DNA of 33,049 nucleotides from Flavobacterium ichthyis (GCF_009915155.1 NZ_JAABLM010000020.1:1-33049), one strand, 5' to 3'. Shown: positions 1 to 7,461, counted from the first letter of the stretch. The notes: generated by a model from the letters alone, not told the origin. A program made the numbers and translations.

Positions 1-83
1 TACAAAACAGAATAATGTTTCTCTAAAACTAACTTAACACATTCTAATTTAAATGCGTAATCATACTTAACTTTTCTTTCCAT
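1..83 (-). CDS. IS3-family transposase OrfA, N-terminal fragment
   Basis: This partial reading frame starts at ATG 83 on the minus strand and runs off the window after 27 codons. The visible protein begins MERKVKYDYAFKLECVKLVL, which resembles the start of OrfA helix-turn-helix proteins of IS3-family elements, where a basic helical segment precedes the DNA-binding motif. The same codons occur at 32968-33049. In the family, OrfA is fused to OrfB by a programmed -1 frameshift to give the active transposase; that part cannot be seen here. The start lies 5 bp inside a 10-bp inverted repeat that may block incoming transcription. Confidence 0.75.
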   Translation of the reverse strand, partial: MERKVKYDYAFKLECVKLVLEKHYSVL

Positions 84-126
84 AAAAAATGCCCCAAATA
101 GTGTCTAACTTTTTGGGGCATGTTCA
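1..126 (-). mobile_element. IS3-family (IS150-type) insertion sequence, left-end fragment
   Basis: This is the terminal part of an insertion sequence, cut by the window edge. Its outer end is at 126 (reads TGAACATGCCCC on the minus strand) and the element runs leftward out of the window. Bases 2-126 are the exact reverse complement of 32925-33049, so a second copy bounds the other side in opposite orientation. The terminal TG, the GCCCCAAAAAGTTAGACAC end and the short transposase start inside it fit IS150-type members of the IS3 family. Target duplications cannot be judged because the far end of each copy is outside. Confidence 0.8.
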
Positions 127-446
127 ATACGTTTCGGATTTTTTTTTACAGCGATTCAGAAGTGTTGGAACATTTTCCCGCTTTCCTGTTCAATGTTTTT
201 GTTTTTGGCAAAAACGAACAAAAGGATTTCCCTTGCTCCCGAAACTTTGGGACTGGGCTAATTGACAAATTTTTAGGCATTTTTGTAATCGTCAGTTCTC
301 ACAACATCTTCAAATTACTCAATTTTCAAATCATCTAATCATCTAACCATCTAATCATCTAATCATCTAATCATCTAACAATCTAATTATCTAACAATCT
401 AATTATCTAACAATCTAATTATCTAACAATCTAATTATCTAACAAT
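127..446. other. Gene-free stretch next to the IS, repeat-rich
   Basis: No convincing gene is present. An open frame at 120-338 starts inside the IS end and its Phe-rich translation resembles no family, so it is taken as chance. The stretch holds a degenerate copy of a dispersed intergenic repeat (about 173-260), with an internal hairpin GTTTTTG/CAAAAAC at 195-215, and then an 8-bp tandem repeat from 329. Confidence 0.6.
173..260. repeat. Degenerate dispersed intergenic repeat, copy A
   Basis: It shares with 7224-7362 the exact block TTTTCCCGCTTTCC (173-186), followed by CAAT and a T-rich run, then an A-rich run, ATTTCC, and a closing GGGCTAA. The same modules in the same order in two unrelated intergenic regions suggest a family of dispersed repeats. 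The T-rich and A-rich halves form a hairpin at 195-215. The function is unknown. Confidence 0.5.
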
Positions 447-456
447 CTAATTATCC
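329..456. repeat. 8-bp tandem repeat, 16 units
   Basis: There are sixteen head-to-tail 8-bp units with consensus AAYMATCT. The first six are mainly AATCATCT; the last ten alternate AACAATCT and AATTATCT, giving five 16-bp higher-order units. The last unit has one change (AATTATCC) and overlaps the final codons and stop of the minus-strand binding-protein gene ending at 447. There are no unique spacers, so this is not a CRISPR array. Confidence 0.9.
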
Positions 457-2054
457 AATTTCTTCACCCGACGTAAATCCAACATATTCAAAGGATTTAT
501 CCCTAAACCCGTTATGTTTTTTCTCGTAAATCGCGCCACTTTATCATAAAAAAGCGGAATAATAGGCGATTCTTCCATCACCAACGCATCCATTTTTTGG
601 TACAATAAAATCCGTTTGGTATCGTTCGTTTCCAAGAAAGCTTGTTCGTACAATCGATCAAATTCCGGATTAAAAAAATGCGTATAATTCGGACCATTCG
701 GTGCAAAATTTTTGCTGTAAAAAAGCGACAAATAATTTTCAGCATCCGGATAATCCGCAATCCAACTTGCTCTAAAAAAAGAAAATTTTCCAGTTGAAAT
801 CGCTTGACGCAAAGTCGCCGGCGGATTCACATCAATCGAAACATCTAAGCCGATTTTTTTCCATTCGCGCTGCAAATATTCGGCAATATCTAAGTAGGTA
901 GCGTTCGTACTCAACGCGATTTTCGGGTTATTGTCACCTGTTTCTTTTTTATATTCGGCAACTAATTTTTTGGCTTTCGCCGAATCAAAATCATAATAAA
1001 TTTTCGACTCGTCAAAACCCGGAAGTCCCGCTGGAATAATTCCGTTAACCGCCGGAGTTCCCATACCATTTCGCAAATAGGTGACTAATTTTTTTCGATC
1101 AAAACCATAATTCAACGCCTGACGAATACGTTTGTCTTTCGCCGGATTTTTCTCGCCATCCATTCTAAAACCTAAATACTCCGTATTGAGATACGAACCC
1201 GTAATCATATTAACATCTTCTTCGTATTTAGATTGTAGTTTTCCGCTTTGCGTTAAAATTTCATCCTTATAACTGGGATGCAAACCGGAAACAAAATCAA
1301 TTTTGCCTTGAGCAAACTGCAAAAATCCACTTTGTTTATCCGGCAAAAAAGTCACGGCAACCGCTTCAAGATAAGGCAATTGATTTCCGGATTCGTCTTT
1401 TTCAAAATACAAAGGATTTCTTCTTAAAACCAATTTTACATTTTCTTCCCAAAGTTTGTATTGAAAAGGTCCGGTTCCAATCGGGTTTGTTCGAAAATCA
1501 TGCCCGGAAACAAATGCTTCCTTCGGAACAACCGACGCATATTTCATCGAAAGCAAACCCAAAAAAGCCGGAAAAGATTTTTTCAAGTTTATTTTAAAAA
1601 CCGAGTCATTTTCCGCAGAAAAACTTTCTACATTTTGCATAATCCAACCTCCGGGAGAAGCCACTTTTTCGTCTAAAATTCGGTTAAAAGAGAACTCAAA
1701 ATCTTGTGCCTTTACCGTTCTTGATTTTTTTTCAAAAACAAAAATTTGATGAAAAAAAACGTCGTTTCGCAACAAAAAAGTATAGGTTTTTCCATCGTCT
1801 GAAATCGTCCAAGACTTTGCCAAATCAGGCTTTACGTTCAGGCTATCATCCAATTGAACCAAACCATTAAAAATTTGGTTACACATCCAAATGTTGTCTT
1901 GCGATTTTGCAAAAGCAGGATCTAACGAACTTACATTAGCATCTTGATTAAACCTGAAAACCTGTTTATCGCGGTCGTTTGTGGTATTTTTTCCGCAGGA
2001 CAATAATATTAGGTTAATATAAAATATTGATAGATAGCGAATTAATGATTTCAT
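447..2054 (-). CDS. Peptide/oligopeptide ABC transporter substrate-binding lipoprotein (OppA/DppA type)
   Basis: This 535-residue protein belongs to the family 5 extracellular solute-binding proteins, which capture peptides or similar solutes for an ABC importer. A signal peptide ends in the lipobox LLSC, so the mature protein starts at Cys20 as a lipoprotein. The N-terminal part has the family hallmark (FNGLVQLDDSLNVKPDLAKS, then a TISDDGKTYTFLLR segment), and the C-terminal part has the usual ADYPDAENYLSLFYS and NPEFDRLYEQA blocks. Length is normal for the family. No permease or ATPase genes lie beside it, so the partner is elsewhere. The residues after Cys (GKNTTND) lack the immediate acidic cluster of surface lipoproteins in this window, so a periplasmic position is inferred. 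The stop codon lies inside the 8-bp tandem repeat. The substrate is not predictable. Confidence 0.9.
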   Translation of the reverse strand: MKSLIRYLSIFYINLILLSCGKNTTNDRDKQVFRFNQDANVSSLDPAFAKSQDNIWMCNQIFNGLVQLDDSLNVKPDLAKSWTISDDGKTYTFLLRNDVFFHQIFVFEKKSRTVKAQDFEFSFNRILDEKVASPGGWIMQNVESFSAENDSVFKINLKKSFPAFLGLLSMKYASVVPKEAFVSGHDFRTNPIGTGPFQYKLWEENVKLVLRRNPLYFEKDESGNQLPYLEAVAVTFLPDKQSGFLQFAQGKIDFVSGLHPSYKDEILTQSGKLQSKYEEDVNMITGSYLNTEYLGFRMDGEKNPAKDKRIRQALNYGFDRKKLVTYLRNGMGTPAVNGIIPAGLPGFDESKIYYDFDSAKAKKLVAEYKKETGDNNPKIALSTNATYLDIAEYLQREWKKIGLDVSIDVNPPATLRQAISTGKFSFFRASWIADYPDAENYLSLFYSKNFAPNGPNYTHFFNPEFDRLYEQAFLETNDTKRILLYQKMDALVMEESPIIPLFYDKVARFTRKNITGLGINPLNMLDLRRVKKLDN

Positions 2055-2135
2055 TTTGAAAAATATTGTACGTAAATTTGCAGGCTATTTGCAAAATGTA
2101 AATATAGATAAACAAGGTTGTTTTTCAATTTTTTC

Positions 2136-2140
2136 GGAGG
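2136..2140 (+). promoter_or_regulatory. Strong Shine-Dalgarno (GGAGG) of mtaB
   Basis: GGAGG sits six bases before ATG 2147 and fixes that start. Other genes in this window begin without such a motif, as is usual in Bacteroidota. Confidence 0.7.
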
Positions 2141-2146
2141 ATTTTA

Positions 2147-3481
2147 ATGATAACAGATAACAGAAAAAAAGTTGCTTTTTATACACTCGGATGCAAGCTG
2201 AATTTTTCAGAAACTTCTACTATTGCACGTTCGTTTCAAGATGAAGGTTTTGATAGGGTTGATTTTGAGGAAGTTGCGGATATTTACGTAATCAATACTT
2301 GTTCGGTTACAGAAAATGCTGATAAGCAATTTAAGCAAGTGGTTCGAAAAGCAATGAAGCTCAACGACAAAGCGTTTGTGGCAGCTGTTGGTTGTTATGC
2401 TCAATTAAAACCTGAAGAATTAGCGGCTGTTGACGGCGTGGATTTGGTTTTAGGAGCGACAGAAAAATTTAAAATTACCGATTATATCAATGATTTGTCC
2501 AAAAATGATTTTGGCGAAGTACATTCTTGCGAAATTCAAGAGGCTGATTTTTACGTAGGAAGTTACTCAATAGGAGATAGAACCCGAGCATTTTTAAAGG
2601 TTCAGGACGGTTGTGATTATAAATGTACGTATTGTACAATTCCTTTGGCAAGAGGAATTTCTAGAAGCGATTCTTTGCAAAATGTATTGAAAAATGCCAA
2701 AGAAATTTCGGAACAAAATATAAAAGAAATCGTGCTAACTGGCGTAAACGTTGGGGATTATGGCAAAGGCGAATTTGGAAATAAAAAACACGAACATACT
2801 TTTTTTGACCTCGTTCAAGCATTAGATACCGTTCCGGGAATTGAACGTTTGCGAATTTCTTCAATTGAACCCAATTTGTTGAAAAACGAAACCATTGAAT
2901 TTGTAGCGAATTCCCGAACATTTGTGCCACATTTTCATATTCCGTTGCAATCTGGAAGCGATACCATTTTGAAAAAAATGAAACGCCGCTATTTGCGAGA
3001 AGTTTATACTAATCGAGTGTCAAAAATTCGCGAAGTAATGCCGGATGCTTGCATTGGGGTTGACGTTATTGTAGGATTTCCGGGCGAAACCGACGAACTT
3101 TTTTTAGAAACTTATAATTATCTGAGCCAACTTCCAATATCGTATTTACACGTTTTTACTTATTCTGAAAGAGATAATACCGAAGCGGCAAACATGGAAA
3201 ATCCGGTTCCGGCAAATGTGAGAGCCAAGCGAAGCAAGATGTTAAGAGGTCTTTCGGTAAAAAAACGCCGTGCTTTCTACGAAAGTCAATTAGGGAAAAC
3301 GCGAACCGTGTTGTTTGAAAGTGAAAACAAAGAAGGTTACATAAATGGTTTTACGGAAAATTATGTGAAAGTAAAAACACCTTGGAATCCAGAATTGGTA
3401 AATACCTTGCATGAAATCAACCTGACAAAAATTGACGAGGATGGTTTGGTTAGAATGGAGTTTTTGAATGTGGAAGTATAG
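2147..3481 (+). CDS. mtaB: tRNA t6A37 methylthiotransferase MtaB
   Basis: MtaB is a radical-SAM enzyme that adds a methylthio group to N6-threonylcarbamoyladenosine at position 37 of tRNAs reading ANN codons. The 444-residue protein has the N-terminal UPF0004 domain with three cysteines for one iron-sulfur cluster (Cys16 in TLGCKLN, Cys52, Cys83). The radical-SAM CxxxCxxC is Cys156, Cys160 and Cys163 (GCDYKCTYC), followed by PLARG. A TRAM-like RNA-binding tail ends the protein. TLGCKLN and overall length favour MtaB over MiaB or RimO. ATG 2147 is preceded by GGAGG at 2136-2140, a rare clear Shine-Dalgarno here. A possible -7 element TAAATTTG lies at 2073-2080. The gene is divergent from the binding-protein gene, so no operon partner is visible. 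Confidence 0.93.
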   Translation: MITDNRKKVAFYTLGCKLNFSETSTIARSFQDEGFDRVDFEEVADIYVINTCSVTENADKQFKQVVRKAMKLNDKAFVAAVGCYAQLKPEELAAVDGVDLVLGATEKFKITDYINDLSKNDFGEVHSCEIQEADFYVGSYSIGDRTRAFLKVQDGCDYKCTYCTIPLARGISRSDSLQNVLKNAKEISEQNIKEIVLTGVNVGDYGKGEFGNKKHEHTFFDLVQALDTVPGIERLRISSIEPNLLKNETIEFVANSRTFVPHFHIPLQSGSDTILKKMKRRYLREVYTNRVSKIREVMPDACIGVDVIVGFPGETDELFLETYNYLSQLPISYLHVFTYSERDNTEAANMENPVPANVRAKRSKMLRGLSVKKRRAFYESQLGKTRTVLFESENKEGYINGFTENYVKVKTPWNPELVNTLHEINLTKIDEDGLVRMEFLNVEV

Positions 3482-3577
3482 GCATTTAGAACGTTAGATT
3501 TTTAGACTTTTTGGCAAAATTAGATCTTGCGCAAAATCTAAGTAGTATAATTTTCTAAAACTCTAAGAAGTCTAACA

Positions 3578-3916
3578 TCAATATTTATAATGAAATTTAA
3601 TTTTAGTTACTCTCAAAACTGAGTCGCCATATTTTTCAATAAATTCAAATGTATTTCTGCCTTTTTGTTCAAAATTCACCAACAATGCTGCCGAAATCTC
3701 ATAATACATTTTTTCGCCTTCGAGCATTAATCGCTCACCAATTTTGCGGTATCCTGATCGAACTAAATTAAATTCTGATAAATTCCAAGTTGTGGAATGA
3801 CTGTCGAAACTTTGTGTTAAGCTATACAAACCCTCCGTAATTTCAGTTTTGCTGCCATAATATTTTTCGATATTTTCAAAAAATTGAAGGATTTTTAGAT
3901 TAACTTCTTCGCTCAT
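3578..3916 (-). CDS. Hypothetical protein, 112 residues
   Basis: I do not recognise this protein. It is soluble-looking, with no signal peptide or membrane segment. Its first 30 residues could be helical (EEVNLKILQFFENIEKYYG). The middle, with NLVRSGYRKIGERLMLEGEK followed by a stretch ending in TKIKFHYKY, has the alternating pattern of beta strands, so a small alpha+beta fold such as a SnoaL/NTF2-like cone is possible but unproven. It starts at ATG 3916, just downstream of a 7-bp degenerate tandem repeat. The gene 97 bp upstream on the same strand is a small acetyltransferase; the gap is large enough that separate transcription is possible. It converges with mtaB, and short inverted repeats (GTTAGA...TCTAAC, 3492-3576) between the two could act as a terminator. 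Confidence 0.6.
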   Translation of the reverse strand: MSEEVNLKILQFFENIEKYYGSKTEITEGLYSLTQSFDSHSTTWNLSEFNLVRSGYRKIGERLMLEGEKMYYEISAALLVNFEQKGRNTFEFIEKYGDSVLRVTKIKFHYKY

Positions 3917-3920
3917 TTAG

Positions 3921-3969
3921 GATATAAGATATAAGATGAAAGATATAAGATAAAAGATTTAGGATTTAA
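3921..3969. repeat. 7-bp degenerate tandem repeat
   Basis: Seven units follow one another: GATATAA, GATATAA, GATGAAA, GATATAA, GATAAAA, GATTTAG, GATTTAA. They fill most of the gap between two minus-strand genes. The function is unknown; this resembles the 8-bp array at 329-456 in style but not in sequence. Confidence 0.7.
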
Positions 3970-4013
3970 GGTTTTTGACGCCAATTTTTAATTTCGACTT
4001 TCGACTGAAAAAT

Positions 4014-4313
4014 TTAAATCCTGATTCCTGGAGGCAATAATTCCTTGTAAATTGGATTTTTTCTAAAAAAAGCTGCAATTTTCGGATGAGTTGGTACAAC
4101 TTTCAGTTTGCGTTCTTCGGCAATAGTTAAAATTTCTTTTAAAAAATCAGAAACATATTCGTCATTTTCAAACTCTTCGGGAACATTTAACTTCGTTAAA
4201 AATATCTTTCTTTCCTGAAAAGAATATTCAACAGTTAACAGTTTATCGTCCGAAATCGTTTCAAATTGTCGTGAAAAAGTATTGTCTTTAATTTCCATAC
4301 CGCTATCTTTCAT
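4014..4313 (-). CDS. Small GNAT-like N-acetyltransferase (YjdJ type)
   Basis: The 99-residue protein matches the short, single-domain GNAT proteins of the YjdJ/COG2388 type. These keep only the acetyl-CoA-binding core. The recognisable part is the C-terminal half: a helix (NDEYVSDFLKEILTIAEERK), then KVVPTHPKIAAFFRKNPIYKELL, which corresponds to the 'VVPxCPFxAxFxRxHPEY' ending of the family. The normal cysteine of that motif is a threonine here (VVPTHP). The substrate is not known for this group. ATG 4313 is used, with ATG 4298 (MEIKDN) an alternative that would remove five residues. Family assignment is moderately sure. Confidence 0.7.
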   Translation of the reverse strand: MKDSGMEIKDNTFSRQFETISDDKLLTVEYSFQERKIFLTKLNVPEEFENDEYVSDFLKEILTIAEERKLKVVPTHPKIAAFFRKNPIYKELLPPGIRI

Positions 4314-4581
4314 TTAAGGTTTTGAATCCGTTAACCGGAATTTTCACCGCACAAATAAAATGTTTTTCAAACCAAAAATTTCCAAACCAAATAGAAAGAT
4401 ATGTCTCAAGAGAGCTAAATTGTGCGGTTTCTATTTTGTTTTCAGGAAACAATTGCTATTACATAATTTGTTGATTTTTTAAATTTGAAGTAGAAAAAAC
4501 TTACGTAAAAAACCATAATTTTATGCAAATTTCGTAATAAAAACTCAAACTCGCTGTTATCATAGCGTTAAAAGCAGTGTG

Positions 4582-5247
4582 ATGGAAAAAATTCACGTTT
4601 ATTTTATGCCTGGAATGGCGGCAAGTTCGGCTATTTTTGAAAATATAAAATTGCCCGAGAATCAATTTGAAATACATCTTCTTGATTGGCTTTTGCCTTT
4701 GCCTCAAGAAAATTTAAAAGAATATGCCAAGCGAATTTCAAAAGGAGTAAAGCACGAAAATCCCGTATTGGTAGGGGTTTCGTTCGGAGGCGTTTTGGTT
4801 CAAGAAATGGCAGAATTTTTAAAACCACGAAAAGTAATTATCATTTCAAGCGTAAAATGTAACGAAGAATTTCCACGAAGAATGAAATTTGCCAAAAAAA
4901 CTAAAGCCTACAAAATTATCCCAACCGGGATGATGCAAAATGTAGAATTTTTGGCAAGGTTTTCGTTTACCAATAAAAAGTTTGCGCAGAGATTAAGGCT
5001 TTACGAAAAGTTCATGAACATGCGCGACAAGAGTTATCTCGATTGGGCTTTGGAACAAATTATTTTTTGGGATAGAACCATTCCAAATGAATCCGTGGTT
5101 CACATTCACGGAGATTCAGACGAGGTTTTTCCGGTGAGGTATATCAAAAATTATATCGCTGTTCCCGGTGGAACACACATTATGATTATCAATAAATACA
5201 AGTGGTTGAATGAAAATTTACCCGAAATTATTTTAAAAAAACAATAA
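4582..5247 (+). CDS. Alpha/beta-fold hydrolase
   Basis: This 221-residue cytoplasmic protein has the alpha/beta hydrolase fold. An oxyanion-loop segment FMPGMAASSAIF lies near the start, the nucleophile elbow is GVSFGG with Ser67, an acidic candidate is in HGDSDEVFP, and the catalytic His is in PGGTHIMI near the C-terminus. The lid region is short. The substrate cannot be deduced; esterase or thioesterase activity is possible. The start at ATG 4582 is chosen over GTG 4579, which directly precedes it. A -7-like TAAATTTG lies at 4480-4487, without a well-spaced TTG. The gene stands alone, with the lytic transglycosylase 65 bp downstream on the same strand. Confidence 0.8.
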   Translation: MEKIHVYFMPGMAASSAIFENIKLPENQFEIHLLDWLLPLPQENLKEYAKRISKGVKHENPVLVGVSFGGVLVQEMAEFLKPRKVIIISSVKCNEEFPRRMKFAKKTKAYKIIPTGMMQNVEFLARFSFTNKKFAQRLRLYEKFMNMRDKSYLDWALEQIIFWDRTIPNESVVHIHGDSDEVFPVRYIKNYIAVPGGTHIMIINKYKWLNENLPEIILKKQ

Positions 5248-5312
5248 ATTATCTAACCATGCATTAACTATTTTTTGTAGGTTTACGAAAATACATCTAA
5301 ACGAAAGAGCAC

Positions 5313-6203
5313 ATGAATTTGATAAAAAAAACAAGCATTATCGCAGGCGTCATTTTAGTAAGCGGAACTTTGATTCACGCGGTTTCTACCAATGAAAAAA
5401 CGCCAATACCTATTGTAAATAATTATTTTTTTCCTACAGAGCTGGATTTTTGTGGTGAAAAAGTCCCGTTGCAAATCTCTGATGTAAAAGAGCGATTAGA
5501 CCGTGAATTAATTGTAAATGCTAACCTCGATGCTTCCACTTTGTTAATCATCAAGAGGGCAAACCGTTATTTTCCAGTAATTGAACCTATTTTGAAAAAA
5601 AATAATATTCCGGACGATTTTAAATATTTGGCTGTCGCCGAAAGTGCTCTGATGAACGCTACATCTTCCGCGGGAGCAAAAGGTTTTTGGCAATTTATGC
5701 CGGCAACCGCCAAAGAATATGGCATGGAAGTCAATGATATTGTGGACGAACGTTACCATCTCGAAATTTCTACTGAAGCCGCTTGTCGTTATCTAAACAG
5801 TGCTTATAAAAAATTTGGAAGCTGGACTCTTGCTGCTGCATCCTACAATGGTGGAGCAGGAGGCGTGAATAAACAAATTACATTCCAAGGCGAAAATAAC
5901 TATTATGATTTATTACTAACTGACGAAACCGCACGTTACGTTTTTAGGATTTTGGCTTTGAAACAAATTATGAAAAACCAACTGCAATACGGTTTTAACG
6001 TAAATCCGTCAGAACTTTACAATCCTATTGCCGTAAAAAAAGTGGAGGTAGATTCTACCATTCAAGACTTAGCTGTTTTTGCAAAATCGCAGGGGATTAA
6101 CTATAAAATTTTAAAAATCCACAATCCTTGGTTGCGCGACAGAAAATTAACCGTTGCTGCCGGAAAACGTTACACCTTGGAAATTCCTACGGAAGGTTAT
6201 TAA
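5313..6203 (+). CDS. Lytic transglycosylase (SLT/MltD-type catalytic domain)
   Basis: The protein would cleave the MurNAc-GlcNAc bond of peptidoglycan to form 1,6-anhydroMurNAc ends in the periplasm. It is 296 residues with an N-terminal hydrophobic export signal (about residues 7-23). The catalytic Glu110 lies in LAVAESAL, followed by GAKGFWQFMP (121-130) and ASYNGGAGG, the three standard SLT motifs of the MltD-like group. After the domain a short tail (IPTEGY end) could represent a remnant of a LysM region, but no full LysM repeat is visible, so it is shorter than E. coli MltD. A bidirectional terminator follows at 6225-6263. Confidence 0.88.
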   Translation: MNLIKKTSIIAGVILVSGTLIHAVSTNEKTPIPIVNNYFFPTELDFCGEKVPLQISDVKERLDRELIVNANLDASTLLIIKRANRYFPVIEPILKKNNIPDDFKYLAVAESALMNATSSAGAKGFWQFMPATAKEYGMEVNDIVDERYHLEISTEAACRYLNSAYKKFGSWTLAAASYNGGAGGVNKQITFQGENNYYDLLLTDETARYVFRILALKQIMKNQLQYGFNVNPSELYNPIAVKKVEVDSTIQDLAVFAKSQGINYKILKIHNPWLRDRKLTVAAGKRYTLEIPTEGY

Positions 6204-6224
6204 TGATTGGTCACAATTTTTAAT

Positions 6225-6263
6225 AAAAAAGAGGCTATTTCATACCGAAATAGCCTCTTTTTT
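6225..6263. terminator. Bidirectional intrinsic terminator
   Basis: Perfect arms GAGGCTATTT (6231-6240) and AAATAGCCTC (6248-6257) around a 7-base loop are flanked by A6 and T11 runs. It serves both the transglycosylase gene (+) and the convergent gene at 6293 (-). Confidence 0.9.
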
Positions 6264-6292
6264 TTTTTGAAAAACCACAAGAATAAACTGAA

Positions 6293-6808
6293 TTAAATTT
6301 TCTTCATTTGGTCTTTCATCATTTTTATTTGATCTTTCAGCATGCCCTGTTTGTCTAATTTTTTAACTTCTGTCAACAAATTTGTGGCTTCAATTTTTCT
6401 TCTGCGAGACAAAGCAATTCCCGCCAAATTTAATTTTGCAACCGCTAAATCCATATTCATGTTCAAGCCAAGCTCTACTGCTTTCTTAAAATATTTTTCA
6501 GATTGCGTTAAATTCGTTTGCGAAAGCATCAAACCTTGCAAATAATTATAGTAACCTTGTTGCTTTCTCACCAAAGCACCTTCCGGGTTTTTAATTTTAG
6601 AAAGCCACTTTTGAGCCCCCGGAAAATCTTGCTTTCTCAATTTTAAGAACGCCAAAATAATCATCTCATTTTTAAAATAAAACAAAATCACAATCAGCGA
6701 AAGTAAAATTAAAAAGATACCGTTCCCGATATTTTTATCAGCAAACTGCCAAATTGCACAACCCATCAATAACGAAGCAAGAAATAATTTAATATTTTTG
6801 TGAAACAT
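6293..6808 (-). CDS. Two-helix membrane protein with TPR-like repeats
   Basis: This 171-residue protein has two adjacent membrane helices (about residues 7-24 and 29-46) with the connecting loop ADKNIGNG, followed by a soluble tail built of helical pairs. Residues about 84-140 (GYYNYLQGLMLSQ, SEKYFKKAVELG, AKLNLAGIALSRR) fit tetratricopeptide repeats. Homologues in flavobacteria are often labelled DUF2892 or TPR proteins, from memory. It could be a membrane-anchored scaffold, but no partner is indicated. It is divergent from rpmH across a 170-bp gap and shares the bidirectional terminator at 6225-6263. Confidence 0.65.
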   Translation of the reverse strand: MFHKNIKLFLASLLMGCAIWQFADKNIGNGIFLILLSLIVILFYFKNEMIILAFLKLRKQDFPGAQKWLSKIKNPEGALVRKQQGYYNYLQGLMLSQTNLTQSEKYFKKAVELGLNMNMDLAVAKLNLAGIALSRRRKIEATNLLTEVKKLDKQGMLKDQIKMMKDQMKKI

Positions 6809-6873
6809 AGTCCAAATAATTTTTATGACGGCAAAGGTAATAAAATCAATTAAAAATATTTTTTAAAAACCTA

Positions 6874-6903
6874 TTGTCAGAAAAAAAAACCTTTGTATAT
6901 TTG
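6874..6903 (+). promoter_or_regulatory. rpmH promoter
   Basis: TTG at 6874-6876, a 19-base spacer, and TATATTTG at 6896-6903 match the Bacteroidota sigma consensus. The start of transcription should fall near 6909, leaving about 70 bases of leader before rpmH. Confidence 0.75.
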
Positions 6904-6978
6904 CACTCGGTTTTGAAACAGCATTGATTTCGAACCTGGTAAAAATATTTCAACAAGATTTTTTAAAGATACAAAGCA

Positions 6979-7140
6979 ATGAGCAAAAGAACGTTTCAAC
7001 CATCGAAAAGAAAAAGAAGAAATAAGCACGGATTTATGGACAGAATGGCTTCTGCCAATGGAAGAAAAGTGCTTGCTAGAAGAAGAGCAAAAGGAAGACA
7101 TAAATTGACAGTTTCTTGCGAACCAAGACACAAAAAATAA
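6979..7140 (+). CDS. rpmH: 50S ribosomal protein L34
   Basis: L34 is a small basic protein of the large ribosomal subunit. This copy is 53 residues: it begins [20 protein letters not shown], continues with the conserved [19 protein letters not shown], and ends SCEPRHKK. The core is the invariant L34 sequence; Bacteroidota copies carry this slightly longer tail. It has its own strong promoter at 6874-6903 and a terminator at 7160-7190, so it is a single-gene unit. The usual bacterial neighbours dnaA and rnpA are absent. Confidence 0.97.
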   Translation: MSKRTFQPSKRKRRNKHGFMDRMASANGRKVLARRRAKGRHKLTVSCEPRHKK

Positions 7141-7159
7141 TGTTTGACTGAACATAAAT

Positions 7160-7190
7160 AAAGGCGTTACTCAATTAGTACCGCCTTTTT
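7160..7190 (+). terminator. rpmH terminator
   Basis: Arms AAAGGCG (7160-7166) and CGCCTTT (7182-7188), extended inward by TAC/GTA after one mismatch, are followed by a T run to 7191. Confidence 0.85.
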
Positions 7191-7221
7191 TTATACCTTG
7201 TCATTTCAATTTTTTATGGAG

Positions 7222-7362
7222 CTTTTTCCCGCTTTCCGCTGCAATCTTTTTTGTTTTGCTCCTTTTTTGCAACCCAAAAAAAGAGCTTCCGCTGGTCGCT
7301 TTTTTTCGGCAGCAAAAAAATGTCGCCAAACAAAAAAGAATTTCCGCTATAATCGGGGCTAA
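7222..7362. repeat. Degenerate dispersed intergenic repeat, copy B
   Basis: This element fills the 270-bp gap between the rpmH terminator and carB. It repeats the block TTTTCCCGCTTTCC (7224-7237) of copy A, then CAAT, T-rich and A-rich runs, AATTTCCGCT and CGGGGCTAA. It is longer than copy A, and the extra part contains further TTCCGCT-like modules and poly-T/poly-A pairs that can fold. Two opposing open frames here (7201-7441) are artefacts of this sequence. No gene is seen from 7191 to 7461. Confidence 0.5.
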
Positions 7363-7461
7363 AAAAACTGCCCACATCACGTTCTTTTTTTTAAATACCA
7401 CTAACTACTTTTTAAAGTTTTACCACAACTTAAAACTTTAAACTTTAAACAAAAACACACA

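Noticed and set aside
120..338. 72-residue open frame on the plus strand
   Set aside because: It starts in the IS end and reads through the dispersed repeat; the Phe-rich product has no family pattern.
329..456. CRISPR array
   Set aside because: The repeat unit is 8 bp, head to tail, with no unique spacers and no cas genes nearby.
6877..7155. 92-residue frame on the minus strand
   Set aside because: It is the antisense shadow of rpmH, whose 53-residue product is clear.
7201..7441. Two opposing open frames between rpmH and carB
   Set aside because: They follow the low-complexity T-rich and A-rich modules of a dispersed repeat; no start signals or family match.
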